Positions 18,117 through 27,943 of a stretch of DNA of 34,851 nt are shown here, in pieces (the first letter of the stretch is position 1; each line of letters starts with the position of its first letter). The translations under genes and the position numbers were made by a program. The DNA lies in the NCBI GenBank assembly GCA_944350445.1, contig CALVOW010000017.1, positions 1 to 34,851 of the forward strand, given 5' to 3'. Source of the DNA: an uncultured Bacilli bacterium (GTDB lineage Bacteria > Bacillota_I > Bacilli_A > RF39 > UBA660). Under the pieces are notes generated by a model. It had not been told where the DNA came from. It searched no databases and worked only from the letters and a program-made list of their open reading frames with translations.

Positions 18117-18137
18117 TTTCTTTTTTTGTTATATTAT
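18109..18137 (+). promoter_or_regulatory. Probable promoter of the surface-protein leader
   Basis: TTGATT (18109-18114), 17-bp spacer, TATTAT (18132-18137). Each box has two mismatches from consensus. It overlaps the end of trmK. The start of transcription would fall about 20-25 nt before the leader ORF. Confidence 0.5.
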
Positions 18138-18169
18138 AAAAGAGTAAATTAGAAGGGTAGTTGATAAAT

Positions 18170-18226
18170 ATGTTAAGAATTTTGCTAAACAAAGTTAACT
18201 CTGTGTCAACCACGGGGGGGGTCTAA
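18170..18226 (+). CDS. 18-codon leader ORF with an eight-G slippery run
   Basis: ATG 18170 to TAA 18224-18226 encodes MLRILLNKVNSVSTTGGV. A weak ribosome-binding site (AAGGGT, 18153-18158) lies upstream. The last codons are ACG GGG GGG GTC TAA, so the eight-G run lies just before the stop. If read with one extra base (G insertion, transcript slippage, or a -1 ribosomal frameshift on G GGG GGG), the frame stays open for 58 codons. It then runs through the terminator and ribosome-binding site and ends at TAG 18343-18345, inside the start of the next gene. Such an open frame through a terminator is hard to explain by chance alone. Function as a leader peptide is inferred. Confidence 0.6.
   Translation: MLRILLNKVNSVSTTGGV
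18214..18221 (+). repeat. Homopolymer run of eight G
   Basis: This is the longest G run in the window; the next longest I see is six, in ligA. It is unusual for such AT-rich DNA and lies in a leader ORF upstream of a surface protein. Runs like this are typical sites of slipped-strand phase variation, transcript slippage or ribosomal frameshifting. Confidence 0.9.
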
Positions 18227-18270
18227 ACCGCCAAAGTTTTTCTAATTTTCTAAGAAATAGTAAGAAATTT

Positions 18271-18316
18271 AAACACTTAAAACTAGTACGCGAGTACTGG
18301 GTTTTAGGTGTTTTTT
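18271..18316 (+). terminator. Strong intrinsic terminator inside the leader (attenuator)
   Basis: The outer stem AAACACTTAAAAC (18271-18283) pairs with GTTTTAGGTGTTT (18301-18313), including one G-U pair. An inner AGTAC/GTACT stem is capped by a GCGA tetraloop, and a T-run follows to 18316. It stands between the leader ORF and the surface-protein gene, and ends 18 nt before that gene's ATG. This is the arrangement of an attenuator, not an ordinary end-of-gene terminator. Confidence 0.88.
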
Positions 18317-18334
18317 GCTGTTTAGGAGAAAAAT

Positions 18335-20902
18335 ATGAAAAATAGAAAGAAAATAATAAGTATAAGTTTAATAATAACTTTAATATTAATAGTAACCATT
18401 GGAGTAAGTTATGCTATTTTTAGTTTTTTAGGAATTGGAACTAATAATCAAGTAGCCATAACTGGAGATATTTATATGCATTATAATGGGTCAGACACAA
18501 TTACTTTAACTAATATGTTGCCAATGTCAGAAAGTGAAGCCTTAGCAAGAACTGATAATATTTTTAACTTTACAATCACTGGAAAAAATACAAGTAGTCA
18601 AGATATTTATTATGGTATCTCTTTAGAAGAAGGAGCAGAACAAACTGGAAAAACAAGAATAAAACCAAGTGATGTAATGGTATATTTAGAAAGTGATGGC
18701 GAAAAGTTGGTAAATTCACTTCGTTATCAAGATTTTACTAATCATATTTATGTTGATATGATTCCAGCTAATACTAATGAAGAAATAACCAAGAATTATA
18801 GTTTAAGAGTATGGTTAAGAGAAGGAATAATTGTTAGTGATACAGAAAGTAATGCTAGTTATACAACTGAAGAGTGGGCTAATAGTTATTTAAGTTTAAA
18901 GGTAAGAGTAGATGGTAATTTAGAAAGTATGAATATGCCACTTATGGTTGAAAATAATGAAACCTTTGTTGAAAATAATAAAGCCTATTTAATAGTTAAC
19001 ATTAAAAATTATGAAAATCCCAGTGAAGAAGGTGAAATGTTAACTGAAAATGATGAAATGAAGTTAGAAATAAGTGGAACTAACTCCGATGTAGTATTTT
19101 CTTATAAAGATAGTTTAGGAAACGAAGTAACTAATACAAGTGATACTTTAACCTTAAATTATTCTTTAAACAGAAAAACGAGTGTTGAAGTTCAAGTTTA
19201 TGTAATTCCTAAAAATGATGCTAATAGTAATACTGATGTAACCGTTAAATTAACCAAAAATAATACAGAAAGTTACCAAATAATTAAAAATATGAATGTA
19301 ATGGGCAATAACTATTGTTTAAACAATGGTTTTAATAAATTAGGAGATTGTATCTTAGTTTCGGAACATCAAACGGATAATGTTGAGACAGCAAAAACTC
19401 AGATAGCTGATAAAGGCTATCCCAATTTAAATGATACAGCTCCAAGTTATACTTATTTAGAAGAAACAACGACAAATGTTAGTAATGCGTTTACAGTTTC
19501 AAGTGGTTATAAATATTACTTTGCAAAAGACTATGAATTTAATGCCACCAATGGAACGTTTAGATTAACAGGTGATATTATAACCGATACATTAAGTGAT
19601 ACCTATTTAAATTACTATACATGTGGTGGAACTAGCGTAGGAAATAGTGCTTGTGGAACTATCTATAAAATCTTAGGAACTGATGTAAATACACAAACTA
19701 TAACTTTGGCTGACGTATATACCTATAAAATAGCTAGTACCATTAGAAGTGAAGTGGGCTTATATGCCGTGGAAGACGACTATGGAACTTCTTATATTTA
19801 CCGAGGCGATGTTTTAAATAATAATGTTTACTTTGGCGGATTTTACTGGAAAATAATTCGTATGAATGGCGATGGTTCGATTCGAATGATTTATAACGGA
19901 ACCACTCCTGATGCTACAGCTACTAGCATCAATAATCAAACTTATCAATATAATAGCCATTATCCCGACCCAACTTATGTAGGGTATATGTATGGAAAAG
20001 ACTTTTCCCTTCATACCAATAGTGAAACAACATATGCAAATATCCTTGCTTTAAGAACTTATTATTTTGGATCTAGTTATGAGTTTGATGAAGAGACGGA
20101 AACATTTAAATTAACTGGGGATATTACCAGTGGAACATTTCGTGATATGCAGGATCAATTTGCCGATTATCCTTATACATGTAAATTAACAAATGGAACT
20201 GGAAGTTGTCCAGTCATGATAAAAGTTAATAGTTATGTAAACGAAACGCAAGTGAGAGCTCAGTATATTTCCTATTCTTCAAATAGTTATGAAAGTACTT
20301 TAACGAATGATAATGACAGTAATGTCAAAACAATCATAGATAATTGGTATGAAACGGATATTATTGGAAAAAGTGATAATGAGGGGAATTTATTAACTAA
20401 TTACATTGTTGATGGAACTTTTTGTAATGATAGAACTTTTGCAAGTAATAATATTGGTGATGGGTATAGTCTAGTACCGATAACTTATTATTCAGCTTAT
20501 AAGAGATTACATGAAGATGATAATAAAACGGCGACGTTAAAATGCAGTCAAGATAGTGATAGATTTTCAATGACAAGTAGTCGCGGGAATGGAGATTTAA
20601 CCTATCCCGTAGCTTTAATCACTGCTGATGAAGCCGCCTTAGCTGGCGGAAGATATGGTTTAAAAAATCAAGAATATTATTTACGAGCGACTAATTATTA
20701 CTTTACGATGACACCTTTGATTTTCAATACTACGTATGCTTATGCTAGCTCATCTACCATTGGCCCAGCGGGCGAGTTGTATCCATGGGGCAGTGTCGCG
20801 TACTTATATGGCGTCCGTCCAGTTATCAATATTCGCTCCGATGTCTTAATTCAAGAAGGCGATGGAACCAGTGAAAATCCTTTCATTTTACAACTTGCTT
20901 AA
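18335..20902 (+). CDS. Large exported surface protein with C-type-lectin-like C-terminus
   Basis: 855 residues. A hydrophobic signal or anchor helix (about residues 8-30, ending VSYAIFS) resembles SipW/TasA-type signals. The next roughly 300 residues are rich in Thr/Asn/Ser and beta-strand-like. Two related blocks follow (about 390-465 and 572-648), each with a YEF...TF.LTGDI core and a Cys pair. The C-terminal part has FYWKIIRMNGDGSIRMIYNG, TFCNDR, LTYPVALITADE and YGVRPVINIRSDV, a form like the C-type-lectin/FGE-type folds. The ribosome-binding site AGGAG (18324-18328) is 6 nt before the ATG. No sortase motif or second membrane helix is seen. Role: adhesion or binding at the surface, inferred. 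Confidence 0.75.
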   Translation: MKNRKKIISISLIITLILIVTIGVSYAIFSFLGIGTNNQVAITGDIYMHYNGSDTITLTNMLPMSESEALARTDNIFNFTITGKNTSSQDIYYGISLEEGAEQTGKTRIKPSDVMVYLESDGEKLVNSLRYQDFTNHIYVDMIPANTNEEITKNYSLRVWLREGIIVSDTESNASYTTEEWANSYLSLKVRVDGNLESMNMPLMVENNETFVENNKAYLIVNIKNYENPSEEGEMLTENDEMKLEISGTNSDVVFSYKDSLGNEVTNTSDTLTLNYSLNRKTSVEVQVYVIPKNDANSNTDVTVKLTKNNTESYQIIKNMNVMGNNYCLNNGFNKLGDCILVSEHQTDNVETAKTQIADKGYPNLNDTAPSYTYLEETTTNVSNAFTVSSGYKYYFAKDYEFNATNGTFRLTGDIITDTLSDTYLNYYTCGGTSVGNSACGTIYKILGTDVNTQTITLADVYTYKIASTIRSEVGLYAVEDDYGTSYIYRGDVLNNNVYFGGFYWKIIRMNGDGSIRMIYNGTTPDATATSINNQTYQYNSHYPDPTYVGYMYGKDFSLHTNSETTYANILALRTYYFGSSYEFDEETETFKLTGDITSGTFRDMQDQFADYPYTCKLTNGTGSCPVMIKVNSYVNETQVRAQYISYSSNSYESTLTNDNDSNVKTIIDNWYETDIIGKSDNEGNLLTNYIVDGTFCNDRTFASNNIGDGYSLVPITYYSAYKRLHEDDNKTATLKCSQDSDRFSMTSSRGNGDLTYPVALITADEAALAGGRYGLKNQEYYLRATNYYFTMTPLIFNTTYAYASSSTIGPAGELYPWGSVAYLYGVRPVINIRSDVLIQEGDGTSENPFILQLA
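20729..20845 (+). other. Candidate DGR-type variable region at the 3' end of the surface gene
   Basis: Between the FTMTP and GVRPVINIRSDV motifs the base composition changes sharply. In 20761-20820 I count 37 G/C and only 8 A in 60 bases, against a clearly A-rich genome. The encoded residues (about YAYASSS, then GPAGELYPWGSVAYLY) are mixed and unlike the rest of the protein. Loss of A in a short 3' block before a conserved motif is the mark of adenine mutagenesis by DGRs. No template repeat or reverse transcriptase is in the window. Confidence 0.5.
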
Positions 20903-20938
20903 AATATATTTAAATTAAATCATAATTAAATTATTACG

Positions 20939-20969
20939 AAAATATATTTAAAAACAAATATATTTTTTT
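20939..20969 (+). terminator. Terminator of the surface-protein gene
   Basis: An 11-bp stem of A/T pairs (20939-20949 with 20956-20966) and a 6-nt loop is followed by a run of T to 20969. The stem lacks G/C, so it is weaker than most terminators here. Confidence 0.65.
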
Positions 20970-20991
20970 CTTTGAAAAAGTAATTTTCAAA

Positions 20992-21020
20992 TAGACTTTA
21001 AGATATTAATTTGATACAAT
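20992..21020 (+). promoter_or_regulatory. Promoter of the pcrA-ligA operon
   Basis: TAGACT (20992-20997), 17 bp, TACAAT (21015-21020), with TG at 21012-21013 giving an extended -10 (TGATACAAT). The same extended -10 occurs before lepA, and a near match before dnaG. Confidence 0.6.
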
Positions 21021-21037
21021 GAAGTTGAGGTATTGTT

Positions 21038-23179
21038 ATGGACATATTAGAAAATTTAAATGATAATCAAAAAGAAGCAGTTTTACATATAAATGGTCCC
21101 TTATTAGTTTTAGCTGGAGCTGGATCTGGAAAAACGAAAGTTTTAACAACGAGAATTGCTTATTTAATTCAAGAAGGAATATCTCCTTTAAATATACTAG
21201 CTATTACATTTACTAATAAGGCAGCTATGGAGATGAAAGGTCGTATTTATAAATTAATTGGTTATACGGCTCGTGATATGCAAATTTCAACTTTTCATTC
21301 CTTTGGCCTTCGAATTGTAAAAGAAAATTATGAATACTTAGGATATTCAAAAAACTTTGTAGTAATCGATAGTGATGATTCCTTAACGGTTGTTAAAAAA
21401 ATCTTAAAAGACAAAAATATTGATCCTAATAAATTTAATCCCCGAGCTATTCGCAGTAAAATTAGTACTTTAAAAAATGAATTAAAAACACCAGATATTT
21501 ATAAAAGAGAAGTAAGTGATGTTTTTGAGGAAGTAGTTTTGGATGTTTATTTAAAATATCAAAGTATTTTACAGGAAAATAATTCGCTTGATTTTGATGA
21601 TTTGTTAATATTACCAATTAAGTTATTTAAGGAAAAACCAGATATTTTAGAATATTATCAAGAGAAATTTAAATATATATTAATAGATGAGTATCAAGAT
21701 ACTAATGAAGCTCAGTATAAATTAACAAAGTTACTTGCTAAAAAGTACCAAAATATTTGCGCAGTTGGGGATGTTGATCAAGCTATTTATGGTTTTCGAG
21801 GTGCTAATTATAAAAATATTTTAAATTTTGAGCGTGATTATAAAAATACCAAAATAATTAATTTAGAGGAAAATTACAGAAGTACGAAAACTATTTTAAA
21901 AGCTGCTAATAGTGTTATTCGAAATAATAAAAATCGGAAAGTTAAGAATTTATTTTCCAATTTAGAAGAGGGGGAGAAAATAAATTATTACAGGGCTAGT
22001 GATTATCAAGATGAAGTTCAATTTGTTGTTCAAAAAATAAAAGAATTAGCCAAAAGTAATAATTATTCTGATATAGTCATTTTATATCGAACTAATGCTC
22101 AATCAAGAATGTTTGAAGATGGACTTGTTAAAGCAAATATTCCTTATAAAATTATTGGTGGTATTAATTTTTATGGTCGTTTAGAAATTAAAAATTTGTT
22201 AGCTTATTTACGACTTATTCATAATTCTCAGGATAATGTTAGTTTAGAAAGAATTATTAATGTTCCCAAAAGAGGAATTGGTGAAAAGACAATTAGTAAA
22301 TTAGCAAGTACAGCTGATCTTAAACAAATTAGTTTATATGAGGCAATTGATTCCGGAAAAGAACTAATATTTAAAAATATTATTGAAGAGTTAAAAGCTA
22401 AAAAAGATACGATGCCCTTAGTGGAATTTATTGATTTAGTCCTTGATAAATCAGGTATTAGAAAAGAGTATGAAAGTGAAAAATCACTTGATGCTGATAT
22501 TCGACTTGAAAACTTAGAAGAGTTTAAATCCGTTGCGAAAACCTTTGAAGATGAGTATGGAGTCGTTTCTTTGGAAGACTTTTTATTAAATATTAGTTTA
22601 GTAAGTGATAATACCGAAATTAAAGAAGAAAAAAATGCTGTTAGTTTAATGACTATTCATGCTGTTAAAGGACTGGAATTTCCATATGTTTTTTTAGTTG
22701 GTATGGAAGAAAATTTGTTTCCGCATGCAAATTCTTTATATAGTGAAGAAGAATTAGAAGAAGAAAGAAGACTTTGCTATGTTGCAATTACTCGTTGTAA
22801 AAAGAAGATGTTTATTACCAATGCGAGAATTAGACTTTTATATGGTACTAACCAAGTAAATCCTATAAGTCGCTTTATTAAAGAAATTGATCCAGATTTA
22901 TTAGACAATATTAGTGCAAATTGTTTTGAAAAAAATGAAAAAATAGATTATAATAATATTAAAGAAGAAAAGGTAGATATTAGCAAGAATTATGATAATG
23001 TTGATATTAACTATCAAGTAGGTGATTTTGTTTATCATGAAAATTTTGGAGCTGGGAAAGTTTTAGAAATTATTCCGAATTTAAAAGATCCAACAAGAAC
23101 ATTATTAAAGATTGCTTTTAAATTACCATATGGTGTTAAAACGTTAATTTATAGTCATAAAAATTTAAGAAAGGTGTGA
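21038..23179 (+). CDS. pcrA: ATP-dependent DNA helicase PcrA (UvrD family)
   Basis: 713 residues, close to the family length. It is a 3'-to-5' helicase for repair and for removing proteins from DNA. Walker A AGAGSGKT is at residues 26-33 and the helicase motif DEYQDT at residues 217-222. Later motifs include VGDVDQAIYGFRGA, LEENYRST, MTIHAVKGLEFPYVFLVG and the C-terminal EERRLCYVAITR. The C-terminal tail (QVGDFVYHENFGAGKVLEI) is typical of PcrA, not UvrD. The next gene starts 4 nt after the stop, and ligA is two genes further on, as in the Bacillus pcrA-ligA operon. Confidence 0.96.
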   Translation: MDILENLNDNQKEAVLHINGPLLVLAGAGSGKTKVLTTRIAYLIQEGISPLNILAITFTNKAAMEMKGRIYKLIGYTARDMQISTFHSFGLRIVKENYEYLGYSKNFVVIDSDDSLTVVKKILKDKNIDPNKFNPRAIRSKISTLKNELKTPDIYKREVSDVFEEVVLDVYLKYQSILQENNSLDFDDLLILPIKLFKEKPDILEYYQEKFKYILIDEYQDTNEAQYKLTKLLAKKYQNICAVGDVDQAIYGFRGANYKNILNFERDYKNTKIINLEENYRSTKTILKAANSVIRNNKNRKVKNLFSNLEEGEKINYYRASDYQDEVQFVVQKIKELAKSNNYSDIVILYRTNAQSRMFEDGLVKANIPYKIIGGINFYGRLEIKNLLAYLRLIHNSQDNVSLERIINVPKRGIGEKTISKLASTADLKQISLYEAIDSGKELIFKNIIEELKAKKDTMPLVEFIDLVLDKSGIRKEYESEKSLDADIRLENLEEFKSVAKTFEDEYGVVSLEDFLLNISLVSDNTEIKEEKNAVSLMTIHAVKGLEFPYVFLVGMEENLFPHANSLYSEEELEEERRLCYVAITRCKKKMFITNARIRLLYGTNQVNPISRFIKEIDPDLLDNISANCFEKNEKIDYNNIKEEKVDISKNYDNVDINYQVGDFVYHENFGAGKVLEIIPNLKDPTRTLLKIAFKLPYGVKTLIYSHKNLRKV

Positions 23180-23183
23180 TAAT

Positions 23184-24075
23184 ATGAAAAAAGAATTAAC
23201 ATTACTAATATTAGCGGCAGGGATGGGATCGCGTTTTGGAGGTTTAAAACAAGTTGAACCTATTGGACCAAACGGCGAATTTATTATTGATTATTCGATT
23301 TATGATGCTATTTTAGCAGGATTTAGTAAAGTAGTCTTCATTATAAAACGTGAAAACTATGAATTATTTCGCGAGACAGTTGGAAAAAGAATTGAAAATA
23401 AGATTAAAGTTGAATACGCATTTCAAGATATTTTAAATATTCCTGAGGAAGTAGTTATTCCCAAAACACGAGAAAAACCTTGGGGAACTGCTCATGCGGT
23501 TTTATGTGCTAAGCCGTTTATAAATTCTAATTTTGTTATGATTAATTCCGATGATTTTTATGGACGCGATGCTTATTTTAAAATTAAAGAGTTTTTTGAC
23601 AATTCCAATGATTTAAATTGTTACTCTATGGTTGGATTTAATGTTATTAATACAATGACTGAAAATGGCAGTGTTAAACGTGGTGTTTGTGAAAGTAGTA
23701 ATTCTTATTTAACCAATATTATTGAATCTAATATTGAAAAAGTTGGAGAGAAAATTATGGCTAGTCCCCTTGATGGACGTGATAGTTTTGAAGTAAAAGC
23801 AAATGATTTAGTATCAATGAATTTCTTTGGCTTTACACCTGCTATTTTTAATACATTAGAATCAGGAATTAAAAAGTTTTTTGAAGATAATAAAGATAAT
23901 TTAGAAAAATGTGAGTATTTAATACCGGATGTTGTTTTTAAAGAAATTAAAGAAAATAATAAACGTGTTAAAATATTAGAATCAAAAGATAAATGGTTGG
24001 GTGTTACTTACAAAGAAGATAAAGAGAATGTTGTCTTAGAACTTAACAAATTAATTGAGAAAGGAGAGTATCCGT

Positions 24076-24092
<17 letters not shown>
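23184..24092 (+). CDS. Nucleotidyltransferase, sugar-phosphate type
   Basis: 302 residues. The start LTLLILAAGMGSRFGGLKQ is the nucleotide-binding signature of GlmU/RmlA/GalU-like NTP transferases, and NSDDFYG gives the metal-binding acidic pair. It would transfer a nucleotide onto a sugar phosphate or related substrate. The exact substrate cannot be told, since this is a diverged clade often annotated only as nucleotidyltransferase. It sits in the pcrA-ligA operon, with 4 nt after pcrA and its end overlapping the next gene. Confidence 0.8.
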
Positions 24093-26449
<2,357 letters not shown>

Positions 26450-26471
26450 GATGATAAAAAATAATATGAAT

Positions 26472-26505
26472 CTCGTTTCTTGGTCCAAACAGAAACGAGG
26501 TTTTT
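26472..26505 (+). terminator. Terminator of the pcrA-ligA operon
   Basis: A perfect 9-bp stem (CTCGTTTCT, 26472-26480, with AGAAACGAG, 26491-26499) with a 10-nt loop is followed by T at 26501-26505. Confidence 0.85.
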
Positions 26506-26830
26506 ATATGTCTAAATTAAGATATGAAACTAAAAATATAATTTTTGAAAAATAATAAAAAATTATTAGTCTATTTAAAGTATTAAATTTAAGAGTATAT
26601 ATTAAAGTAAATTTTATGATTAGAAATAGTTATGGTTTTTAAAAATATTTAAAAAAATGAAAATATAGTAATTTGAGAAATTCCGTTAATTTTTCTTTTA
26701 AAAAATTTTTGGTTTTGTTGATTTGCTTGATAACCTTAATTTGGAATTTGCTTTTTTGGAAGTTTTTGCTATATCAATTTACAAAATCATCAGTTTGCTT
26801 CTCTTTTTCAAATATGCTACTTTTAATTTG
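26506..26830. other. AT-rich intergenic stretch, no gene seen
   Basis: About 325 bp without a convincing gene. A 15-codon frame from ATG 26508 (MSKLRYETKNIIFEK) has no good ribosome-binding site and is too short to call. No hairpin, repeat or RNA gene is obvious. A promoter for the nuclease gene at 26843 should be here, but no clear pair of boxes can be picked. Confidence 0.5.
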
Positions 26831-26842
26831 AAAGGAGGTTAA

Positions 26843-27772
26843 ATGGTTACAAAAAGTTTTTTAACACGAGATGATTTAGTAAAACTAGATAAAGAATTAA
26901 AACTTATTCCTTTAACATTTGATAAGATGTTTAAAAGTGTTTTTACTTATGATTTAGAGATTTTTAAAGAATTTTTAATTTTAGAAACTAATCTTGATCT
27001 AGATATTTCATCAACTAGTATATCTTTATTAAATAGTGAACTTCCCAAGGGAATTATCAAAGAATATCAAAAGACAATAGATATTTATGTTTCTTTAAAT
27101 GATAATACAAGAATTGATGTTGAATTAAATAATGCTAGTTACAATGACCTTTTAAGTATCAGAAATAGTTTATATGAAAGTAAATTATTTAGTATGAGTC
27201 TTGAAAGCGGAGAAAGTATTAAAGAGTTAGTTAATAAAAAAATAATTCAACTTAATTTAAATACTAAGGATTCAAATATAACTTATGGGGAAGATATTTT
27301 AATGACCTATGGTATTAAAACGGGAAACTTTTATCTGAAAAATCGGCAAATCATCTTGAAGTATCTTGCTTACTATAAGAAAATGTATTATAATTTTGAT
27401 ATTAAGTTAAGTAAAAGTGAATTATGGTTAGTTGTTATTTTAAGTGAGACTTTTACCGAACTTTACGATTTACTTGGTGAATTACTAAGTGATTCAAAAC
27501 GCGAGAAATTTATAAGGAAAGTGATTGAAATGAGTAAAGATACTTTCATTCTTCATGAATGGGAAAAAGAGAAGATGGATGAATTAACGAAGTTAGCTTA
27601 TGAAGAAGATGGACACAAACGTGGCCTTGAACAAGGTTTTGCTGATGGTGCTAATCATGAAAAAAGAGAAATTGCTAAAAACTTATTAAAAGAAAATGTT
27701 TCTCTTGATTTAATCAGTAAAAGTACTGGTTTATCCCATGATGAAATAGAAAAACTTAAAACAGAAATATAG
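26843..27772 (+). CDS. Rpn-family PD-(D/E)XK nuclease (transposase-like)
   Basis: 309 residues. The pattern PLTFDKMFKSVF, then a hydrophobic core with Asp80 (DIYVSL) and Glu94 (DVELNN), is that of the Rpn/PDDEXK_2 nuclease family. The usual E-x-Q/K end is E-L-N here, so activity may be altered. The tail GHKRGLEQGFADG followed by a short helix-turn-helix is typical. Rpn proteins promote recombination in E. coli, and those of many gut Firmicutes are uncharacterised. It is preceded by a perfect AAAGGAGG (26831-26838) and followed by its own terminator, so it is a single-gene unit between housekeeping operons. Confidence 0.8.
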   Translation: MVTKSFLTRDDLVKLDKELKLIPLTFDKMFKSVFTYDLEIFKEFLILETNLDLDISSTSISLLNSELPKGIIKEYQKTIDIYVSLNDNTRIDVELNNASYNDLLSIRNSLYESKLFSMSLESGESIKELVNKKIIQLNLNTKDSNITYGEDILMTYGIKTGNFYLKNRQIILKYLAYYKKMYYNFDIKLSKSELWLVVILSETFTELYDLLGELLSDSKREKFIRKVIEMSKDTFILHEWEKEKMDELTKLAYEEDGHKRGLEQGFADGANHEKREIAKNLLKENVSLDLISKSTGLSHDEIEKLKTEI

Positions 27773-27801
27773 TTTATTTATATTAATTTTTTACAATAAG
27801 G

Positions 27802-27829
27802 GATGATAAATTTTCATTTATCATCTTTT
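27802..27829 (+). terminator. Terminator after the Rpn-like gene
   Basis: A 10-bp perfect stem (GATGATAAAT, 27802-27811, with ATTTATCATC, 27816-27825) with a 4-nt loop is followed by TTTT. Confidence 0.82.
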
Positions 27830-27916
27830 ATATTTTAAGTTTTTAAGAACTAATGTTTAAAAATTTATCAAGGATAAAGTTTTTTTTAATATCTGCAACA
27901 AATTTAAAATAATTTA

Positions 27917-27925
27917 TGATACAAT
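27917..27925 (+). promoter_or_regulatory. Extended -10 box upstream of lepA
   Basis: TGATACAAT with no good -35 at 17 bp, the same extended -10 as the pcrA promoter. It lies 18 nt before the lepA ATG. Confidence 0.4.
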
Positions 27926-27943
27926 ACCTTGTGTGGTGATATT

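Noticed and set aside
18214-18221. G-quadruplex like the pilE element
   Set aside because: There is one G run only, not four separated runs, so an intramolecular quadruplex is unlikely.
18117-18334. Riboswitch or T-box upstream of the surface gene
   Set aside because: No known riboswitch core or T-box sequence is recognised. A leader ORF plus terminator explains the structure better.
18335-20902. Diversity-generating retroelement complete in this window
   Set aside because: No reverse transcriptase, accessory gene or template repeat is present; only a target-like 3' block is seen.
26508-26555. 15-codon ORF starting MSKLRYETK
   Set aside because: Too short, no good ribosome-binding site, and it directly follows a terminator. 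It could be a gene remnant but cannot be supported.
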